From positions 1 to 49,697 of the forward strand of contig NJBM01000032.1 in assembly GCA_005223045.1 (NCBI GenBank): 49,697 nucleotides of DNA, in the 5' to 3' direction. This document shows positions 49,568 to 49,697 of the stretch, piece after piece. This DNA is from Planctomycetes bacterium B3_Pla (GTDB taxonomy: Bacteria > Planctomycetota > Phycisphaerae > Sedimentisphaerales > Anaerobacaceae). How positions within the stretch are numbered: position 1 is the stretch's first letter; every line of letters begins with the position of its first letter. The notes beneath the pieces are model-generated. The model made no database searches, was not told where the DNA came from, and was given only the letters and a program-made list of their open reading frames with translations. The translations under genes and the position numbers were made by a program.

Positions 49568-49697
49568 ATGAGCACCTGCAAAGCATTATTCTTCATATTA
49601 CGCGGCTTGTTTGTCAGCCGAAGCAACTTGATCATCGAGAATCTGGCTCTTCGCCAGCAACTGACTGTCCAGCAACGAACGATCAAACGCCCTATAC
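49568..49697 (+). CDS. Transposase/rve integrase N-terminus, partial
   Basis: From ATG 49568 the frame is open to the right edge (43 codons). The visible part, FVSRSNLIIENLALRQQLTV followed by QQRTIKRPI, matches the typical N-terminus of rve-superfamily transposases whose known relatives read ENLALRQQL followed by KRP. The catalytic DDE part lies outside the window. It adds another mobile element at the right end of the accessory region. Confidence 0.75.
   Translation, partial: MSTCKALFFILRGLFVSRSNLIIENLALRQQLTVQQRTIKRPI

Overview
The window looks like a chromosome segment of an anaerobic planctomycete, probably of the Phycisphaerae lineage. This is inferred from three large secreted LamG proteins that share a VVDDFESYN-type C-terminal module, from Tat and Sec exported proteins, and from an unusual type of tyrosine recombinase. 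No rRNA or protein marker is present to fix the taxonomy. No CRISPR array was seen.

Region 1 (1-8416, all minus strand) is a respiratory and signalling block. It encodes a Tat-exported molybdopterin oxidoreductase cut by the left edge, a FixJ-like response regulator, a membrane-anchored redoxin-TPR protein, a NapC-like cytochrome with twelve haem motifs, a repeat-SUMF1 protein, a lone receiver protein and a membrane histidine kinase.

Region 2 (8616-31634, all minus strand) is the centrepiece: 21 tightly packed genes that look like one operon of about 23 kb. In order of transcription they are hdrC, hdrB, hdrA; a truncated-HdrA/NuoE fusion, an HndB-like ferredoxin and NuoF; a signalling set (DRTGG, CBS-HATPase, DRTGG, PHP, HATPase); a NuoG-HdrA fusion with MvhD, a FrhB/HdrC-type set; then a tandem HdrA with MvhD and three subunits resembling FlxC, FlxB and FlxA. 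No hydrogenase H-cluster domain, formate dehydrogenase or other terminal catalytic enzyme is present. The set reads as a flavin-based electron-bifurcating or confurcating machine that joins NAD(H), ferredoxin and a disulfide or thiol couple.

Region 3 (31367-36219) is the control unit. A textbook -24/-12 promoter precedes hdrC. Upstream lie three inverted repeats of one architecture (TGTAA-N7-TTACA), directly next to the gene of a sigma-54 activator. That gene follows a histidine kinase and a PhnD-like binding protein, apparently in one operon under its own sigma-70-type promoter. The whole looks like a three-component system that switches on the Hdr operon.

Region 4 (36295-49697) is accessory. 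Two related tyrosine recombinases bracket three LamG-type secreted proteins and a truncated beta-helix protein. It also holds a diverged direct repeat of about 118 bp, a 1.56 kb duplication inside two LamG genes, a 5' half of tRNA-Ser(GCU) beside the second recombinase, and the start of an rve-type transposase at the right edge.
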